Counted from the first letter of the stretch, positions 29,415 through 38,874 are shown. The stretch: 64,000 nucleotides of DNA from Paenibacillus sp. BK033 (GCF_004345425.1 NZ_SLVP01000002.1:979747-1043746); one strand, 5' to 3'. The notes: generated by a model from the sequence alone, not told the origin. Translations and numbers: made by a program.

Positions 29415-30530
29415 TTATATTTTATTGGTGTAAAATGCTTCGAATTCAGCAACAGAGTCGAAGGAATTTAAGGCTACACCCTCCGCTATGAGATGCTTCT
29501 CCAACTGAACGATAAGCTGCAACACGGCTAACCGTAACGGTTCGAAATTAGTTGGATCCAGCAGCGAGACAAGATCCGGATATCCAAAACGAACGTAATA
29601 CTCTCGATAATCCCCTATGTCACCAAGACCAGGCCAACGCCCTTTTTCCGCCGCGTACAATATTCGGGCTAGTCCGTCTTGCAAGCCGGCAGAAACAAAG
29701 AAGGCTGTTTCGTAATGGCCCTTTTCGCATGCGGTCAACAGCTTGTTCATCATCCCCCGTTCCTCTTCGTAGTATCCCTTCATACGTTCTTTGTAAGAGC
29801 GATTCTCTACCAGATTGTTTCTTTTCTCCGATACAAGACGAATGGTGGAAGCCGTCAGTTTCTCGCACGCCATTAAAATATCATCCGGACTATGGCTGAA
29901 CATAATCGTATCCAGGTATTGATCTAGTTGTTCCGGCTTTACCTTGAGATCTCTGACTTGCTCACGATAGTGGCCCCAGCTTCGCTTATAATAGATTTGG
30001 TTCAAGAAGCCAAGGGACTTGAAAATGTCTCCAGCAATCTTTTGAGCTTGAATCCGAAAATAGGACAGATCTTTAGAGTCTGTAAAAATCCGCATATTAG
30101 CCAAGCCGGCAAGGCATTCCTTTATAACGGATTCTGCTTTATTTACCATTAACGATGCATTGGATTCGCTTCCAATGCCCGATATCTTGTCTCGAAGCGC
30201 CATGAATCTAGCAAGATCATCCTCTGAACGAACATACAATAGCTGGCAGTCCGCTATTATCGTTGTGTTCCACTCCTCCGATGCTGCCATTCTTTCAGCA
30301 CGATCCCATCCGATTGGCCAAAAGTCAAAGCTTATGCCTTCGATTATAAACTGGCACTCTGCCTGTCTCCCTTTATCGGTTGCCGGAACAAAGAAGAAAT
30401 CCAAATCGGAACGTTCCGTGGCTCGCCCCTGCAAATAAGATCCGTAATATCCGACAATCGAAATATCCTCGGAGTAATGAGTTTTAATATGCTCAACAAT
30501 AATATCTGCGACAGCAAAAACGTCAACCAT
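29415..30530 (-). CDS. Nucleotidyltransferase-fold protein of unknown target
   Basis: 371 residues. The N-terminal polymerase-beta-like nucleotidyltransferase signature is complete: GSYLQGRATERSDLDFFFV gives Gly30-Ser31 and metal ligands Asp42 and Asp44, with a third acidic residue Asp69 in ISFDFWP. The C-terminal 250 residues are predicted helical, as in aminoglycoside or other small-molecule nucleotidyltransferases, but no close match is recognised. It stands alone with its own terminator. It may inactivate an antibiotic or modify another small molecule or protein; the sequence does not decide. Confidence 0.7.
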   Translation of the reverse strand: MVDVFAVADIIVEHIKTHYSEDISIVGYYGSYLQGRATERSDLDFFFVPATDKGRQAECQFIIEGISFDFWPIGWDRAERMAASEEWNTTIIADCQLLYVRSEDDLARFMALRDKISGIGSESNASLMVNKAESVIKECLAGLANMRIFTDSKDLSYFRIQAQKIAGDIFKSLGFLNQIYYKRSWGHYREQVRDLKVKPEQLDQYLDTIMFSHSPDDILMACEKLTASTIRLVSEKRNNLVENRSYKERMKGYYEEERGMMNKLLTACEKGHYETAFFVSAGLQDGLARILYAAEKGRWPGLGDIGDYREYYVRFGYPDLVSLLDPTNFEPLRLAVLQLIVQLEKHLIAEGVALNSFDSVAEFEAFYTNKI

Positions 30531-30700
30531 AAGCCCCCCCCTAGTCTGTCTACATCAAATTCCGATAGCAAAAGATCCTCAAACCCTATTCAATTGTGTT
30601 ACACTCCTATACTAGCAAATTCGGGAACCCTTTTCCGGGTATAAAACATATAAAAGAATTTTTAGAAATCCAGGCATAAGTGCACTGTAAGTGCCTCAGC

Positions 30701-30743
30701 AATAAAAGAAGCCAAGTATCCGAAGTACTTGGCTTCTTTTATT
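30701..30743. terminator. Bidirectional terminator with 18-bp arms
   Basis: AATAAAAGAAGCCAAGTA (30701-30718) and its exact complement (30726-30743) form a perfect stem with a seven-base loop, with T-rich outer ends in both directions. It serves the DUF4328-like gene that ends at 30758. Confidence 0.85.
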
Positions 30744-30757
30744 GTTCAATATTAAAG

Positions 30758-31417
30758 CTAATGAGCTGCGGTCGGCTGCCCAACGGTGGTTTCTTCAAAG
30801 TCACCGGCATTAAAATCGTTGGATTGCCTTGAGAAGCTCTCTAGACGGGCAATATGCAAACCGCGCGATACTTGGATGCAGAGGATCAAAAAACACATGT
30901 ATAGGATCAGCGTAACTAAACTCAGGATAAGAATCATCGATCCGCTCAGCTCGTCGGCTTGATTAACCATACGGCCAAGACCGTTTGAAATCATCATGAA
31001 TAGAAGAAGCGGCAATGCCAGGCTGCAGATCCAGCGCCCTTCCTTCTTGGCACCGTCTGTTTCTTCCAGATAACATCGTCCAATCATTCGGTAAATAGAA
31101 GGAATCCCGAATAAGTTGTAAACGGGAATCAGAATGCACGCAAGCGCTTTTCCCGGCGAACGGGCGAAGCTAGGGAAGAGCGCCTTCATATCGAGATGAA
31201 CGCAATAGATCCAGATAAGATAGACAACCGCGGCAATATAATACAGAACGGAGGATACGATCTCGACGAAACCGTAGAAATCGTAAATATAAGCGGTGAA
31301 AGCATCCAGACTTGCCGTATACACAATGGAGCTTACCAAATCGGCACAGGCAAATCCGGCAAGTACCCACAGCAATATTTTCAATACGTTCGACAAAGTC
31401 TCTGACTTCAATTTCAA
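30758..31417 (-). CDS. DUF4328-like multi-span membrane protein
   Basis: 219 residues with about six hydrophobic segments. The central stretch IYCVHLDMKALFPSFARSPG followed by KALACILIPVYNLF resembles DUF4328 proteins, whose function is unknown. The start codon overlaps the stop codon of the S16 protease gene upstream (ATGA, 31414-31417), so the two proteins are probably made together and may act in one membrane complex (inference). Confidence 0.6.
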   Translation of the reverse strand: MKLKSETLSNVLKILLWVLAGFACADLVSSIVYTASLDAFTAYIYDFYGFVEIVSSVLYYIAAVVYLIWIYCVHLDMKALFPSFARSPGKALACILIPVYNLFGIPSIYRMIGRCYLEETDGAKKEGRWICSLALPLLLFMMISNGLGRMVNQADELSGSMILILSLVTLILYMCFLILCIQVSRGLHIARLESFSRQSNDFNAGDFEETTVGQPTAAH

Positions 31418-32247
31418 GGTTTAATCACGCTCCGGAGATAGGGTTTAGGTAATTGCCGCAAATAGGAAATAGCTTCTTCTAATGTCGCAACCGGGACAAT
31501 CTCGAGCTTCAAACGCAGTTTTTCCGAGGTTAACTCGGCTTCTTCCTCATTGCTGAGCCCCGGATACATAAACGTATCTTTATCCTTGGGCACGAAGAAT
31601 ATATCCGTACCCGCCGCTTCGGCCGTTCGCAGCTTATCCCGGATAGCGCCAACGGAGCCGACTGTATGGTCTTCTTCAAGCGTTCCCGTGCCCGCGATAA
31701 TAATCGTGCCGTCTTGAGAGAAATCCTCCTTCATCGTTTCCTCTACCAGCCCAATCCCCAGCATTAGTCCGATGGAGTCCCCGTAATAATCCGAGGTTTC
31801 TTCGATGATCTGCTGAAGCCGCTCATTCTGCCGGTCTTGTGTAATCGCGGTGGAGCTTACCTCGGAAGCCGAATCAATGGCATGGTGGATCGTTTCATTA
31901 CGCATTTCTTCCTCAAAGTCGAGCATTGCGCTAAGATCGTCTTCAGCCGAGGAATCGACCTTCGTAAATTCGGCTTCCGAATCGCGAAGGCCAACGGAAT
32001 ACTTCTCATACCGGTTGCGCGTAACGCCTTCTTGGACATACACGAAGTTAACGCTGCCGTCGACTTCGATCTCTTGCATCGGAACGATCTCGCCCGTAGT
32101 CGTGAAACTATAGTACTGGGGCCAATAAGCATAGATCGCAACAGTAAAGGGAATGAGAAGCAATAGAATGCCTATAATCCAATGGCGGTATGACTTTTGA
32201 CTGTCGTTGCTTGTCATTTGAGGTAATTCTTTCACTTTCGCAACCAT
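31414..32247 (-). CDS. Membrane-anchored Lon-type (S16) serine protease
   Basis: 277 residues: one N-terminal membrane span (about 22-43), a region of about 100 residues, then a Lon/YlbL-type proteolytic domain (about 140-265). The Ser-Lys dyad is visible as Ser158 in YGDSIGLMLG and Lys205 in VGSVGAIRDKL, 47 residues apart, close to the spacing in Lon. Unlike YlbL no PDZ domain is evident, and there is no AAA ATPase. The orientation places the protease outside the membrane. The target may be the DUF4328-like partner encoded by the overlapping next gene, or another membrane protein. Confidence 0.75.
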   Translation of the reverse strand: MVAKVKELPQMTSNDSQKSYRHWIIGILLLLIPFTVAIYAYWPQYYSFTTTGEIVPMQEIEVDGSVNFVYVQEGVTRNRYEKYSVGLRDSEAEFTKVDSSAEDDLSAMLDFEEEMRNETIHHAIDSASEVSSTAITQDRQNERLQQIIEETSDYYGDSIGLMLGIGLVEETMKEDFSQDGTIIIAGTGTLEEDHTVGSVGAIRDKLRTAEAAGTDIFFVPKDKDTFMYPGLSNEEEAELTSEKLRLKLEIVPVATLEEAISYLRQLPKPYLRSVIKP

Positions 32248-32319
32248 CCTATTTGTTCGAATGTAGATCGAATGACTCCTATTCGACAGTTGGATAAGTA
32301 TTCCTGCTTAATAAAGGAA

Positions 32320-32357
32320 GAAATGCGTAAAGCAGCCTGCCAGCAGGCAGACTGCTT
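32320..32357 (-). terminator. Terminator of the VanZ-like gene
   Basis: AAAGCAG...CTGCTTT arms around CTGC/GCAG (32330-32356) form a hairpin right after the VanZ-like stop codon; on the minus strand a T-rich run (TTTACGCATTTCTT) follows. Confidence 0.6.
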
Positions 32358-32359
32358 TA

Positions 32360-32911
32360 TTAACGGCTCAATACCATTTCAGTAGATTTAACCGAACGCC
32401 TCTTCTTCCGAAAAAGGCCTTTCGTTATGTAATATCCTATTAGAATACCCGAGCCGTTTAAGATAACGTCGTCAATATCAACGGCCCTCATTCCTAGATG
32501 AATGAAATACATGATCCATTGTCCGAATTCAATAATAAACGGGATCGCGACCGCATAAATGGCTATATTCATTTTGGGAATGACCCGGATATTAAAATAA
32601 TAGTAAAAACCAAACGGCAAGCAAATGAGGAGATTTCCTATAATATTTTTGAACGCCGTGCTGGAGGGGATCTCCTGTAGGTAACCAACGATGGTTTTGA
32701 AAGGGATATAATTATACAACATATATTCCGTTTGCGCCGCATAATAAAGCCACACAATAAATACGACGGAAGACGTGTATAAAACAAAAGATAGATGAAG
32801 AACCTCCCGAATCAACTTGATTCTGAACACTTTCCATAAACTTATTCTTATAATCAAATAAAGCAGCGTTACGGGAACCGCGATTATAAGAATATCAAAT
32901 CCTAATCTCAT
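32360..32911 (-). CDS. VanZ-like membrane protein
   Basis: 183 residues with about five membrane spans. YNYIPFKTIVGYLQ, NLLICLPFGFYYYF and the end segment VDIDDVILNGSGILIGYYI follow the VanZ-like pattern. VanZ is named for low-level teicoplanin resistance, but most relatives have no known role. The frame is open to 32941; ATG 32911 is chosen because GGAGA sits seven bases upstream. It is on the same strand as the S16 protease gene but a hairpin lies between them. Confidence 0.8.
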   Translation of the reverse strand: MRLGFDILIIAVPVTLLYLIIRISLWKVFRIKLIREVLHLSFVLYTSSVVFIVWLYYAAQTEYMLYNYIPFKTIVGYLQEIPSSTAFKNIIGNLLICLPFGFYYYFNIRVIPKMNIAIYAVAIPFIIEFGQWIMYFIHLGMRAVDIDDVILNGSGILIGYYITKGLFRKKRRSVKSTEMVLSR

Positions 32912-33015
32912 GAATGGATCTCCTTCTTCACTCGTTTTCATAACCTAATTTTTTCCACAAACCACTAGACGATGGATAAGCTGTAAAAGTTACATATTGA
33001 GATCCTATTTTTCAA

Positions 33016-33041
33016 CAAAAAAGCAGCCGATCAAGGCTGCT
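33016..33041 (-). terminator. Terminator overlapping the stop codon of the solute-binding protein gene
   Basis: AGCAGCC (33022-33028) and GGCTGCT (33035-33041) form a stem followed on the minus strand by TTTTTTG. The TGA stop (33033-33031) lies in the loop, so the last codons are part of the terminator. Confidence 0.8.
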
Positions 33042-34578
33042 TCCTCTCCTTCTTTTCCATCTCATCCAGCTGCTCCTGCAGCACCTTCAAATAACGGTCA
33101 ATGCCCGCTTCCTTCAGCTTCTGCTTCATCGCGGCCAGGTCGCCTTCTATGTCCTTGCTTATCCCAAGATTCAGCGGTTGAACGTACTGCTCCTGAACCG
33201 TCTCCAGACTGGACAGCTCGTCGAATAAGGAGGACGTATCGAACAGGAAATTTTGGTACGGGTCAACACCGTTCTTTTCGGCCAGCTTTGGGCCCTCCTT
33301 AACGGTCAGCTTGTCTACGATTGCCTGCCATTCTTCCGGATAGCGGACTGGAACGTTCATGTAGCCGTCCATTAATCCTGTCCAAGCCTGCTTCTTATTC
33401 TCTTCCTTAATCCCGTCGTAAGAGATCATGCCGCCCTGCAGCTTGTAATTCTCGCCCTCTACGCCGTATACCAGAAGATTATAATAGGTTTGATTGGTAT
33501 GGGCTTTTTCAAGAAATTGAAGAGCTATCTCCGGATACCGGGAGTTCGAACCAATCGAGATCTGCGTTGTAGTATTCGCCGAGGTATTCGGCAGAAACAA
33601 CGTACTCGGGAACATATCGAACTTGTAATCCATCCAGCCGTATTCCTGCTCCGGATAAGCGGCCTTTAACGCCGAAATATACGAATTGCTGACCGCGCCA
33701 AAATGGTTATTAAACTCCAGCGGCTTTTTATTCTCCTTCATTAATGCCAATGTCTTGGTTGTTTCATTCTCCTGGGCCCCGAGAATATCATGATCCACAA
33801 TGCCGGCGTCGTACCACTCTTTGGCCTTTGCGACCATCCCTTTATACTCCGGCGTATCAAACATGCTGATGACCTTGTACGGATCGTTAATCGGCGCTAC
33901 CGCAAACTCGGCGACGGAATAATACTTATCCCCCGTCAGGGCAAGCCACAGGTTATCGCTGTAACGCTTGTCGATAATCATGGGCGTATCCGGAAACTCT
34001 TCTTTCGCCTTATACAAATATTGCTCCATGACAGAAAAATCTTTCATCTCGGGCAGCTGCCACTTCTTCCGCAGATCCTCGCGATACAGCATCCCTTCCC
34101 GACCGGCCCCCGGTACGTTCAGCTGAGGAATGCCGTACAGCCTGCCGTCGATCTTCATCTGCTCCAGCATCCCTTTGTAATGCTTCACCAGCGCCGGCAC
34201 CTCGCCTAATAGCGGTGTCAGATCGACAAACGCGTTTTTGGCTGCAAAGGACTTGAAATCCGACCACGGACCACCTACGTAGAAATCGTATTTCTTCGAG
34301 GCAATCGCCATGCCGATATTGCTTTTCTCTTCATCCCACGGAATAAAATCAAACCGGACCGTAGCTCCGAAATCCCGTATCGTTAATTCGTCCAGCTGCT
34401 TGTAAAAGGAATCCATGCCGCTTGCCGGCGGATTTCCCATCGTAATCGCGTTTAACTGAATGACCGGCTTTACCGCCTCCGCAACCTCCGCCCTATCGGG
34501 GATATTGTCCTGCCCCATGCATCCGCCCAGTACCAGAGGGATCGTCAGCAAGGCCGGCGTTATTCGAAACAACCTCAT
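33031..34578 (-). CDS. Solute-binding lipoprotein, possible accessory sensor of the YesMN-type system
   Basis: 515 residues. Lipobox VLGGC (Cys20), then a family 1 solute-binding fold; DGRLYGIPQLN and PEIALQFLEKAHTNQ match LplA-like proteins. It is the last gene after the response regulator and kinase genes (gap 33 bases to the kinase) and no permease gene adjoins it. Either it feeds the importer encoded at 40634-42493, or it presents ligand to the kinase as in three-component sugar-sensing systems such as XylFII-LytS/YesN (inference). Compared with the LplA-like protein at 38970 it lacks the Asn/Ser-rich linker after the lipobox. Confidence 0.85.
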   Translation of the reverse strand: MRLFRITPALLTIPLVLGGCMGQDNIPDRAEVAEAVKPVIQLNAITMGNPPASGMDSFYKQLDELTIRDFGATVRFDFIPWDEEKSNIGMAIASKKYDFYVGGPWSDFKSFAAKNAFVDLTPLLGEVPALVKHYKGMLEQMKIDGRLYGIPQLNVPGAGREGMLYREDLRKKWQLPEMKDFSVMEQYLYKAKEEFPDTPMIIDKRYSDNLWLALTGDKYYSVAEFAVAPINDPYKVISMFDTPEYKGMVAKAKEWYDAGIVDHDILGAQENETTKTLALMKENKKPLEFNNHFGAVSNSYISALKAAYPEQEYGWMDYKFDMFPSTLFLPNTSANTTTQISIGSNSRYPEIALQFLEKAHTNQTYYNLLVYGVEGENYKLQGGMISYDGIKEENKKQAWTGLMDGYMNVPVRYPEEWQAIVDKLTVKEGPKLAEKNGVDPYQNFLFDTSSLFDELSSLETVQEQYVQPLNLGISKDIEGDLAAMKQKLKEAGIDRYLKVLQEQLDEMEKKERKQP

Positions 34579-34611
34579 CTTTCCTCATCCCCTTGCATCC
34601 ATTGCCTCTAC

Positions 34612-36348
34612 TCAACGATGAGTTACCGGAACGTTTATCGTCACGTCGGTTCCCTCGCCTGGCGTACTTTGAAGCTGCAGCTCGGCTGTTTGGCCAAAAT
34701 ATAAATCCAGCCGCTTCCTGATATTGCTTAGGCCGTAACCGCTCCCGCGATGCTTTCGCTGCCCGCCGCCTCCCTCTTCCGGCATACCGACGCCATCGTC
34801 ACTGATTCGCATAATGAGGCGTTCCCCCTCAATATGGCCCGTAATCCGGATGGTGCCCCGGCCGCCGGGCTTCTCCGAGACACCGTGAAGAATCGCGTTC
34901 TCCACAAGCGGCTGAATCGTAATTTTCGGGAGCATGCAATCCATCACCGATTCCTCCACTTCCATTTCAAGCTGGACCCGGTTCTTGAACCGTTTCTTCT
35001 GAATCTCCATATAAATCGAGCTTAACCTCAGCTCATCCCTGACCGTAACAAAATCATTGCCTTTGTTCAGAATCAGCTTGTAATAATCGGACAACGCATA
35101 AATAATCTGCTGAATGTTGTCCCGCTCTTCCTTCTGCGCCATCCAGTTCAGCATATCCAGCGTATTGTACAAGAAATGGGGATTGATCTGGGACTGGAGC
35201 GCCTTCAGCTCGGCCTGCGTTTTCTCCTGGCCTAATTTGTACTGCTCGACCATCAGCTCCTGCACGCTGTTAATCATGTAATTATAGCTTAAGATAAGCT
35301 GGCCGACCTCGTCTTTGCTTGTCCGGATATCCAGCTCGTTCAGGCGGCCCTGCCGAACCTGGCTCATCTTGTTCATCAGCAGATAAATTCTGCGGGTAAT
35401 CGATCTGGCCACCGGGAAAATAAACAAAAGCAGAAGGAGACAGATGATCACGTAAACCATCCCCATCTGATATTTGATTTCATTAATGCTCTTCGTGGCG
35501 GCGCGGTGCGAAATAACGGACATCAAATACAGATTGGTACCCCCTATTTCTTGGCCTCTCGCCATATAGGACCCGCTTGCCAGCGAGACATTCACATAGG
35601 AGCCCTTGCTGTCAAACGGCTTATCCAACCGCATCGTTTCCAGCTCCTTCCCGCCGCTGCCGGCCACAAGCTCGCCGGCTGCCGTCTCCACATAAACAAG
35701 CTGCTCCGGATTGGATTTCGTCAAGCTTTGCTGAATTTGCTTCAGCTCCAGGTTAAGCGAGACGATGCCAATTGCGGAGGTATAGTCCTCCGGATTCCAG
35801 AGCAGCTTGTTCAAGGAGAGATAGGTCTGTCCCGTGCGGGTATCGATATCTTTGTTTAACGTCCAGGTGGGACCGCCCTTGTTCTCGATGACCTTCTGCG
35901 CCCAATCCAGCTGCCGGATGCTGTTCATCCGCCGGAATAACGTATCTACGCCCGTAAAAGCATAGTTATCGTCCACAAAATATACGATGCTGTCAATGTC
36001 CGAGCTGGACACCATAATTTGCGTGTAATCCACGATATTGCCGTAGACCTCGATCTGGTCGGCCACGCTCATCCGTGCCGAGCCCTTGGCGAGAATCGCC
36101 TCCATATCCTTGTTTACGATAAGCATGGAGGATAATTCCTCAATATGCTCCAGCTTGCGGTTTAAGGTTGTCAGCGTTTGCTCGTAGCTCTGGTTCTCGG
36201 CGTAATTTTGCCCGTTCACAACCAGCTTGCGGATCTCCCCATAGGAGATAAAGAACGTAATAATAAGCGGGACAATCCCGATTAAGGCGAATAGAATGAT
36301 AATTTTTTTGCGCAGAGGCATATCGTTGACAGCATGAATAAGGTTCAT
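34612..36348 (-). CDS. YesM-type sensor histidine kinase
   Basis: 578 residues: membrane span 1 (about 14-35), an outside Cache-like sensor (36-290), span 2 (about 296-316), HAMP (about 317-370), then the His_kinase domain with phosphorylation site His391 in INPHFLYNTLDMLNWMAQ and a GHKL ATPase (N box Asn484 in LVENAILHG, G1 box DDGVGMPEE about 518-525, G2 GSGYGLSNI). Kinases of this family sense sugars or oligosaccharides together with YesN-type regulators. It starts six bases after the stop of its regulator gene and precedes a solute-binding lipoprotein gene. Confidence 0.93.
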   Translation of the reverse strand: MNLIHAVNDMPLRKKIIILFALIGIVPLIITFFISYGEIRKLVVNGQNYAENQSYEQTLTTLNRKLEHIEELSSMLIVNKDMEAILAKGSARMSVADQIEVYGNIVDYTQIMVSSSDIDSIVYFVDDNYAFTGVDTLFRRMNSIRQLDWAQKVIENKGGPTWTLNKDIDTRTGQTYLSLNKLLWNPEDYTSAIGIVSLNLELKQIQQSLTKSNPEQLVYVETAAGELVAGSGGKELETMRLDKPFDSKGSYVNVSLASGSYMARGQEIGGTNLYLMSVISHRAATKSINEIKYQMGMVYVIICLLLLLFIFPVARSITRRIYLLMNKMSQVRQGRLNELDIRTSKDEVGQLILSYNYMINSVQELMVEQYKLGQEKTQAELKALQSQINPHFLYNTLDMLNWMAQKEERDNIQQIIYALSDYYKLILNKGNDFVTVRDELRLSSIYMEIQKKRFKNRVQLEMEVEESVMDCMLPKITIQPLVENAILHGVSEKPGGRGTIRITGHIEGERLIMRISDDGVGMPEEGGGGQRKHRGSGYGLSNIRKRLDLYFGQTAELQLQSTPGEGTDVTINVPVTHR

Positions 36349-36353
36349 CCGGA

Positions 36354-37862
36354 TCAGGTCTTCTTTCTGTATTCAAGTGGCGACAAATCGGTTGAAGCCT
36401 TGAATACTTTGGCGAAGTAGCTCGCGCTGGCATAGCCGCACAGCTCGGCAATGGTATTCATTTTGTAATGCTCGCTCATGACCAGCTTTTTCGCCAGTCC
36501 TATCCGGTAATCGCCGATATACTGCTTAATCGATACGCCGGTCTCTTGCTTGAACAACATTCCCAAATGCGCGGTAGACAAATGCATATGGTCGGCGATC
36601 ATCCGCAAATCCAGATCCGGATTCTGATAATGCCCCGCAATATAGTGAAGCACATCCTGCACCAGCCGCGAGTAGGGCGAGGTCTGCTTCACCTCCTCCA
36701 AATAGGCCGAGCAGATGATGCTCATTGTCAATTCTACTTGTTCCAGGGTTCGGCAATCCCGCAACGCTTCTTCTACACGATGAATGCCGTATTCGTTCTC
36801 CAGTCCGATAAGCAGCTTCTGGCTGCCTCCGACCAAGGCTAACGCCGCCGTCTCGAATATCGCGATGATCCGGGCACGGTCGGCGTATTCCTGTTCTCTT
36901 AACAGCCTGCACGAAGTTTTCACCCACTCCGGGAGCAACTCCGGACTTTCTTCCTTCCGCTTGTAAAACTCCGGCAGCAGATTGGCAAGTACGGCATGGC
37001 TCTGCCCCTTCTCCTCCTGCGGCTGATAGAATCCGCGCTCCGGATCGTAGAACGACCGTTCCGAAGCCCGGCTGGCTGATTGGAAACTTGCGGGCATCAA
37101 CTCCAGCCCGTTTGCCGGCTCTCCTATGGCAAGGCTGTACGCCTCCTGTTTTCTCACAAATAAATCCGCCAAATAATGAATCCGCTTGTAGTCCTGCTTG
37201 TCGTAAGCGGCAACAACAAAGCAGCGGTAACGATCGAGCTGCTCCCCGATGGCCATGACGCCGTTGCTGCTCCAATAGCGATTGATGAGGTCAAGATCGG
37301 CCCCGCTGCCCTCTTCTTTCTTCCGGCATGACACAATCATTCCCGCGTAACGCTTGCCCACCGGAAAACCTGTTTCCTGGCATAACTCCTTGACGGTATC
37401 CGGATTGGCGCCGCTCTCCCTCAGCAGGCCGGCCAATCTTTGCCGCTCCAGCTCATTCTTTTGATTCAGAACGGCCGTTTGCTTCTGCTTGCTCTGAATG
37501 GTGCGGACCGATTTTAATATCGCCTGCTCCACTTCCCCCAGCTTGAGAGGCTTCTCGATATATTCAACGGCGGACAGCTTAATCGCGCTTTTGAGATATT
37601 CCACGTCCATATACCCGCTCATAAATAGCAACTGGCATTCCGGAGAAGTCTCGGCAAGCTTCTCGGCAAATTCGATCCCGTTCAGCTTGGGCATGCGGAT
37701 ATCCGTCAGGACAATATCCGGCTTCTTCAGCCCAGCGAGCCTTAATGCTTCAGCACCGTCGCTTGCGAGAAAAACTTCCCGGATGCCGAATTTCTCGAAA
37801 TCGATCGTCTCGCTTAAGCCTTCCCGGGTGTAATCATCGTCATCGGCAATCAAGATTCGCAT
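36354..37862 (-). CDS. YesN-type response regulator with AraC DNA-binding domain
   Basis: 502 residues. The receiver domain (about 1-120) has the acidic pocket IADDDD, phospho-acceptor Asp54 in IVLTDIRMPKLNG and the conserved Lys in YIEKPLK. A central helical region follows, then an AraC double helix-turn-helix (about 400-500; LRMIADHMHLSTAHLGMLFK and MNTIAELCGYASASYFAKVF). It is the first gene of the regulator-kinase-lipoprotein operon; a cre-like site is 30-43 bases upstream. It probably activates the importer operon and the GH43 gene upstream (inference). Confidence 0.93.
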   Translation of the reverse strand: MRILIADDDDYTREGLSETIDFEKFGIREVFLASDGAEALRLAGLKKPDIVLTDIRMPKLNGIEFAEKLAETSPECQLLFMSGYMDVEYLKSAIKLSAVEYIEKPLKLGEVEQAILKSVRTIQSKQKQTAVLNQKNELERQRLAGLLRESGANPDTVKELCQETGFPVGKRYAGMIVSCRKKEEGSGADLDLINRYWSSNGVMAIGEQLDRYRCFVVAAYDKQDYKRIHYLADLFVRKQEAYSLAIGEPANGLELMPASFQSASRASERSFYDPERGFYQPQEEKGQSHAVLANLLPEFYKRKEESPELLPEWVKTSCRLLREQEYADRARIIAIFETAALALVGGSQKLLIGLENEYGIHRVEEALRDCRTLEQVELTMSIICSAYLEEVKQTSPYSRLVQDVLHYIAGHYQNPDLDLRMIADHMHLSTAHLGMLFKQETGVSIKQYIGDYRIGLAKKLVMSEHYKMNTIAELCGYASASYFAKVFKASTDLSPLEYRKKT

Positions 37863-37891
37863 GACTTATCCCGCCCCTCTTCCCCCCGTAA

Positions 37892-37905
37892 TGTTAACGC
37901 TTGCA
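37892..37905 (+). promoter_or_regulatory. cre-like site upstream of the YesN-type regulator
   Basis: TGTTAACGCTTGCA differs from WTGNAANCGNWNNCW at one position. It lies in the 97-base gap between the GH43 stop codon and the regulator start. Confidence 0.45.
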
Positions 37906-37959
37906 ATTCTATTAAATTTTATAGGATATCCGGACAAATATAAATAGAAGGATAAAGTT

Positions 37960-38874
37960 CTAGCCATAGACTTGCAGCAGTCGATCGTATTCCGCTAACG
38001 TGACGGGGATAACCGAACCATGCCGCGTCTGCCTGGGCAGCGTATATTGAGCGGGTACTTGCCAGTATCCGGATCCGAGATCGGACGTAACCAGCGGGAT
38101 ATAGCCCCGAAACCCGAACTCATCGATAAACAGATACCATTTCTCTTCGACATTGGATTTGAAGACGATGGGGCCTTCGCCTCGGACCATAAAATCCTGC
38201 TCCACCTGCCCATGAATCATCCTGTACTTATCGTTTTTAATACCCGTTCCTACTTCCTGCATGATGTTTTTGCCCTTTGCGAACCGGTAAATCAATCCGT
38301 TATGCTCGATCAAGGTTGCATCAAGCACGGAATAGCCGTAATCCATATACACTTCGGGCCTGCTGAAATGGACAAAATCTTTCGTTGCCGCAGCCATCAT
38401 CCGGTGATACCTTCCGCCAGATCCCCCGTCTGAAGAGTCCGCCATTGAGGCCCAGAACACCTTGTATTCCCGGCAGCCCGCATCATAGAAAATTTCGGGC
38501 GCCCAAGCGCAGCCTGCTTCCGCGTTCGCAATCTCAACCATCCGCTGATCCGACCAATGAACCAGATCGTACGAATGCCAGACCATAATCGACCGGCTGC
38601 CCTCGGTGACCGCCCGGTTCCAGCCGGGCTTCCGGTAAATACTCAAATCCGTCGCGACAAGATAAAACTTATCCCCCTGCGGCGATCGCGCCAAATACGG
38701 ATCCCGCACGCCGCCCTCCCCAAGATACGAGGTCAGCACGGGCCTGCCTCCGTTAAGCTCATGCCAATGCAGGGGGTCGTTTCCTTTGCTTAGCGCAAAG
38801 TATACCTGCTCTTCTTCGGCCGTCTCATTGCCTTTGAAATAGGCAAACAAATAACCTGCATAGTGATCCGCCAC
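37960..38874 (-). CDS. Intracellular GH43 glycosidase
   Basis: 304 residues, no signal peptide, one five-blade GH43 domain and nothing else. The triad is visible as Asp58 in GGVRDPYLA, Asp185 in SVLDATLIE and Glu233 in VRGEGPIVF. Likely activity is alpha-L-arabinofuranosidase, beta-xylosidase or a related exo-action on imported oligosaccharides; the subfamily is not recognised with certainty. It lies between the importer operon and the YesMN operon on the same strand, with a terminator separating it from the importer genes. Confidence 0.85.
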   Translation of the reverse strand: MADHYAGYLFAYFKGNETAEEEQVYFALSKGNDPLHWHELNGGRPVLTSYLGEGGVRDPYLARSPQGDKFYLVATDLSIYRKPGWNRAVTEGSRSIMVWHSYDLVHWSDQRMVEIANAEAGCAWAPEIFYDAGCREYKVFWASMADSSDGGSGGRYHRMMAAATKDFVHFSRPEVYMDYGYSVLDATLIEHNGLIYRFAKGKNIMQEVGTGIKNDKYRMIHGQVEQDFMVRGEGPIVFKSNVEEKWYLFIDEFGFRGYIPLVTSDLGSGYWQVPAQYTLPRQTRHGSVIPVTLAEYDRLLQVYG

